From Acidobacteriaceae bacterium (lineage in GTDB: Bacteria > Acidobacteriota > Terriglobia > Terriglobales > Acidobacteriaceae): DNA of 34,059 bases. The notes beneath the pieces were generated by a model that ran no database searches, was not told where the DNA came from, and worked only from the letters and a program-made list of their open reading frames with translations. Shown piece after piece: positions 31,596-34,059 of this stretch; position 1 is the first letter of the stretch, and the number at the start of each line of letters is the position of its first letter. The DNA is taken from contig JASHUR010000315.1 in assembly GCA_030039895.1 (NCBI GenBank), positions 1-34,059 of the forward strand, in the 5' to 3' direction. The position numbers were made by a program, and so were the translations under genes.

Positions 31596-33091
31596 CTTTC
31601 CTCCAAGTTGAGTACATAGCGCCATGTGACCAGCAAAAATCCGATGGAAAGTAATAAAGTCAGAGCCGTATCGGTAAGCAGGAGCCGCGTATAAGCGGCG
31701 AGAAACGCCAAGCCTACTGCAAGCGCCCCTAAGATTGCGGTGCTGCGCGCCAAATCTTTGCCCGCAAGAAGGCGAGCAGGCGTCTGCGTTATCCAGCAGG
31801 CTGCAGCAAGGAGCAGTACGAAATCAGAAGTCACCCGAATGGCCCAAGCGGCCGCTGCTCCCGGCAGCCCGAACTTCGTAACCAGATACCAGACTAATCC
31901 GATATGGATAGGCAGTTCCGCTAGATGAAACTTGGCGGGAAGGTCCGGACGACCAATACCATACAGAAGGCTATACGGCACCTGGGCGAGTGAGTTGGCG
32001 AACACGGCTACAGCCATGATCTGGAGAACGAGCGTCCCCTCGCTGGCATACCTTGCACCCAGCCAAAGCGTCAAAGCCGGCCGAGCAAAGAAAGCCAATA
32101 GGAGAGCCAGAGGGCCCATAACCAGGATCAGGAACTTGAGGGATCTGACCAGTGTCTTTCGTATCCACTCCGAGTCTCCACGCCCGGCGGAGGTGCTAAA
32201 AGCCGGGAAAAGCGTTGACATGAGACTTGCCGGAAGAATCCAGAGCCTGGTTGCAATCAGGTAGGGCGGCGCATAAAACCCAACAGCGGCGACCGAAACG
32301 AGAGCACCGATCAGGAACCGATCGAAATAGACAAGGATCGGGCCGACAATGCCGGACACAGTCACCCAGCCGCCAAAACCGAGCAGCGAGCGAACCAGCC
32401 GGAAATCAAAAGCGATATGTGCCAACGCGGGATAGAGCCGTATGCAGGTGTAAGAAACGCATACAAGAGCGACGATGCGGGCCACAGCTAGCGAGAGTAC
32501 AACGGCGGGCAGCCCGAACCCCAGCGCCAGGACGCCCACGGGTAGAAGGTAACTGGTTGAACTCGCTGGTATGCTGATCGCGTTTAACAGATCAAAGCGC
32601 TGGGATGCGCCCAGAACACCCTGAATGGATGCGCTGGCAAAATCGAACGGCAACAGCGCCGCCATAATCAGAAAAATCACATTGGCCTGAGAATGGAGTT
32701 CGGCCGGGATCTTGAGCACGTGCTGCACAAGGAATGGAGATAACACGGCCAGCAAAATGCCACCGATAATCCCGAGACCAGTCTGACTGGCAACTGCCGT
32801 CCAGACGAGTTCTGGAAGTTTCTCGATTTCTCCTTTGCCCAGGAGTTCCGCCACGAACTTTGTGGTGGCAGGGCCTATTCCGAGGTTGAAAAGCGCGAAG
32901 TAGCCAACAACAATCCAAGCCAGCGAGTAAAGACCATAGCGATCCGGGCCCAGGTGATGGATCACATATGGAACGGTGACAATGGCCAATAGCAGCGGCA
33001 CAATTCGCCCGGCAAGGTTCAGGACGGTGTTGTGCGCGAGCCGCCGCCCGCTGATGTCAACTTGAGCCGCGGAATTTGGTTCAGTTTCCAT
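31559..33091 (-). CDS. Wzx-type polysaccharide flippase
   Basis: A 510-residue membrane protein of the MVF/MATE-like polysaccharide exporter group with about 14 helices. It flips undecaprenyl-linked repeat units across the inner membrane. Typical features are the N-terminal helix pair NTVLNLAGRIVPLLLAIVTV with YVIHHLGPDRYGLYSLAWIV, the loop GIGPATTKFVAELLGKG, and DRFLIGALVSVAAVGFYAPP near mid-protein. The ATG lies 38 bases after the export gene. Its 3' end overlaps the methyltransferase by 37 bases in another frame. Family identification is strong; substrate specificity is unknown. Confidence 0.92.
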   Translation of the reverse strand: METEPNSAAQVDISGRRLAHNTVLNLAGRIVPLLLAIVTVPYVIHHLGPDRYGLYSLAWIVVGYFALFNLGIGPATTKFVAELLGKGEIEKLPELVWTAVASQTGLGIIGGILLAVLSPFLVQHVLKIPAELHSQANVIFLIMAALLPFDFASASIQGVLGASQRFDLLNAISIPASSTSYLLPVGVLALGFGLPAVVLSLAVARIVALVCVSYTCIRLYPALAHIAFDFRLVRSLLGFGGWVTVSGIVGPILVYFDRFLIGALVSVAAVGFYAPPYLIATRLWILPASLMSTLFPAFSTSAGRGDSEWIRKTLVRSLKFLILVMGPLALLLAFFARPALTLWLGARYASEGTLVLQIMAVAVFANSLAQVPYSLLYGIGRPDLPAKFHLAELPIHIGLVWYLVTKFGLPGAAAAWAIRVTSDFVLLLAAACWITQTPARLLAGKDLARSTAILGALAVGLAFLAAYTRLLLTDTALTLLLSIGFLLVTWRYVLNLEERWQIRLLLKLAR

Positions 33092-33129
33092 CAGTATCTC
33101 TCATACGCCAGAACCTACTCTTACTCTTA

Positions 33130-34059
33130 TTAGCGGACAATCAGGTACCCCGTAGCCCACAAAGCAGCGGTTCCTACACCCTTCACCACTGCCAATCCGA
33201 CGGTTTTTCCTCGGTCACCGGGCACATAGAGCAGGTCGTTTGCCTCAAGCGCAACGTCGTGTTCTTTGCGGTCCATAATCTTCCGCAGGTTTACCGGAAT
33301 GACTTGCCGTTGACCACCAGGGTTCTGGCGCACGATCACGGCCTTGGTCGGATCCGAGTCCGGTTGCCATCCGCCTGTCAGCGCCATAAGGTTCGCGATG
33401 GTGAGACGCTGATCACCTTTTAGATCAAAGGCTCCAGGGCTTTTGACAGCTCCCGCAACAAATACTCTCTGTCCGGAGAGAACCTGGATCGAATCGCCGG
33501 GCTTGATTTGAATATTGGAACCAGGGTCGGTTCCGGCCATCACCTTCGAAAGTTGAAGATCGTAAGAGACCACGCCGCCATTGGGATTAGCTCGAGTCAC
33601 AACCACACTATTTCCGGAATCGCCCTGCGGACCGCCCGATAGCATGAGCACTTCCTGCAGAGTGAAAGGGCGAATTTCTTCGAGGACTTGCGGTGTCCTT
33701 ACGTCACCCCCTACTACAACCGGCTTGCTTTCCACTTTGATGACAGCGACGCTCACTTGCGGGTCAAGCAAGATCTGAAGCCGTTTCAGTTCAGCGGCTA
33801 CCTGCTCTTCAATCTGTTGAGTCTTCTCCCCCTCTATATTGAGCGCCTGAGGTAAGTAGGACAGCTGCAATGCTCCGTAAGAACCAACGACCGCAGTTTG
33901 ATCGAGTTCAGCCATGTTATAGACCGTGATCTCCAGAACATCTCCCGGTCCTACGCGATACTCGGGCGGGGCCTCCGTAGGTAAAGAAACTGATGCTGCT
34001 GGACTGCTCCCTTGTCCGGGCGAGGACGAGGAAGGTGATTGGACTGATGGCTCTGACTG
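33130..34059 (-). CDS. Wza-type polysaccharide export protein (5' end missing)
   Basis: The frame stays open to the right edge, so the signal peptide and probable lipobox are outside the window. After a disordered Ser/Pro stretch, YRVGPGDVLEITVYN opens the polysaccharide export domain, followed by two SLBB-type soluble beta-grasp domains (around VGGDVRTPQVLEEIRPFTLQ and FVAGAVKSPGAFDLKGDQRL). A C-terminal hydrophobic helix (GTAALWATGYLIV) would cross the outer membrane. It forms the channel for the polymer. The ATG at 33915 lies inside the export domain and is not the real start. No Wzc/Wzz gene is visible, although it may lie further right. Confidence 0.92.
   Translation of the reverse strand, partial: QSEPSVQSPSSSSPGQGSSPAASVSLPTEAPPEYRVGPGDVLEITVYNMAELDQTAVVGSYGALQLSYLPQALNIEGEKTQQIEEQVAAELKRLQILLDPQVSVAVIKVESKPVVVGGDVRTPQVLEEIRPFTLQEVLMLSGGPQGDSGNSVVVTRANPNGGVVSYDLQLSKVMAGTDPGSNIQIKPGDSIQVLSGQRVFVAGAVKSPGAFDLKGDQRLTIANLMALTGGWQPDSDPTKAVIVRQNPGGQRQVIPVNLRKIMDRKEHDVALEANDLLYVPGDRGKTVGLAVVKGVGTAALWATGYLIVR

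Overview
The window looks like a chromosomal segment of an acidobacterium, most likely class Terriglobia (family Acidobacteriaceae). This is an inference: the DNA is GC-rich, a remnant resembles the C-terminus of the TonB-dependent receptors abundant in that group, and several secreted proteins have no familiar relatives elsewhere. Nothing here fixes a genus. I see no CRISPR array, insertion sequence, rRNA or prophage. No stretch longer than about 300 bases lacks a gene.

Region 1 (1-12155) is mostly housekeeping. On the minus strand, read right to left: YebC with a terminator; a PagL-like lipid A deacylase followed by glutamate formimidoyltransferase; a secreted protein of unknown role with a clear terminator; a tryptophan-degradation operon (tryptophan 2,3-dioxygenase, kynureninase, Tat-exported TIM-barrel isomerase); then a small zinc-ribbon protein, DNA polymerase III alpha (dnaE) and the start of a family 2 glycosyltransferase. 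On the plus strand, divergent from yebC, lie a small conserved protein, a HAD phosphatase and tRNA-Arg(ACG). Just 3' of the tRNA is what looks like the decayed tail of a TonB-dependent receptor, followed by a perfect 15-bp hairpin.

Region 2 (12367-34059) is one continuous minus-strand exopolysaccharide locus that runs off the right edge. In transcription order: Wza-type export protein (partial), Wzx flippase, methyltransferase, GT2, a GT4-GT2 fusion, GT4, asparagine-synthase-like amidotransferase, a Wzy-like membrane protein, methyltransferase, GT4, GT4, NAD-dependent epimerase/dehydratase, a probable small frameshifted gene, a WecA-type phosphoglycosyltransferase fused to a CapD/WbaP-type nucleotide-binding half, a UDP-sugar dehydrogenase, and a large secreted glycosidase-like protein. 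Start and stop codons overlap at several junctions, which suggests translational coupling.

Together these genes have most parts of a Wzx/Wzy pathway: initiation on undecaprenyl phosphate, glycan extension, methylation and possibly amidation of a uronic acid, flipping, polymerisation and export. No Wzz/tyrosine-kinase (Wzc) gene is visible; it may lie beyond the right edge. The most unusual points are the WecA fusion, the GT4-GT2 fusion, and the secreted glycosidase-like gene, whose signal peptide is recovered only if translation starts at an AUU codon behind a perfect AGGAGG.
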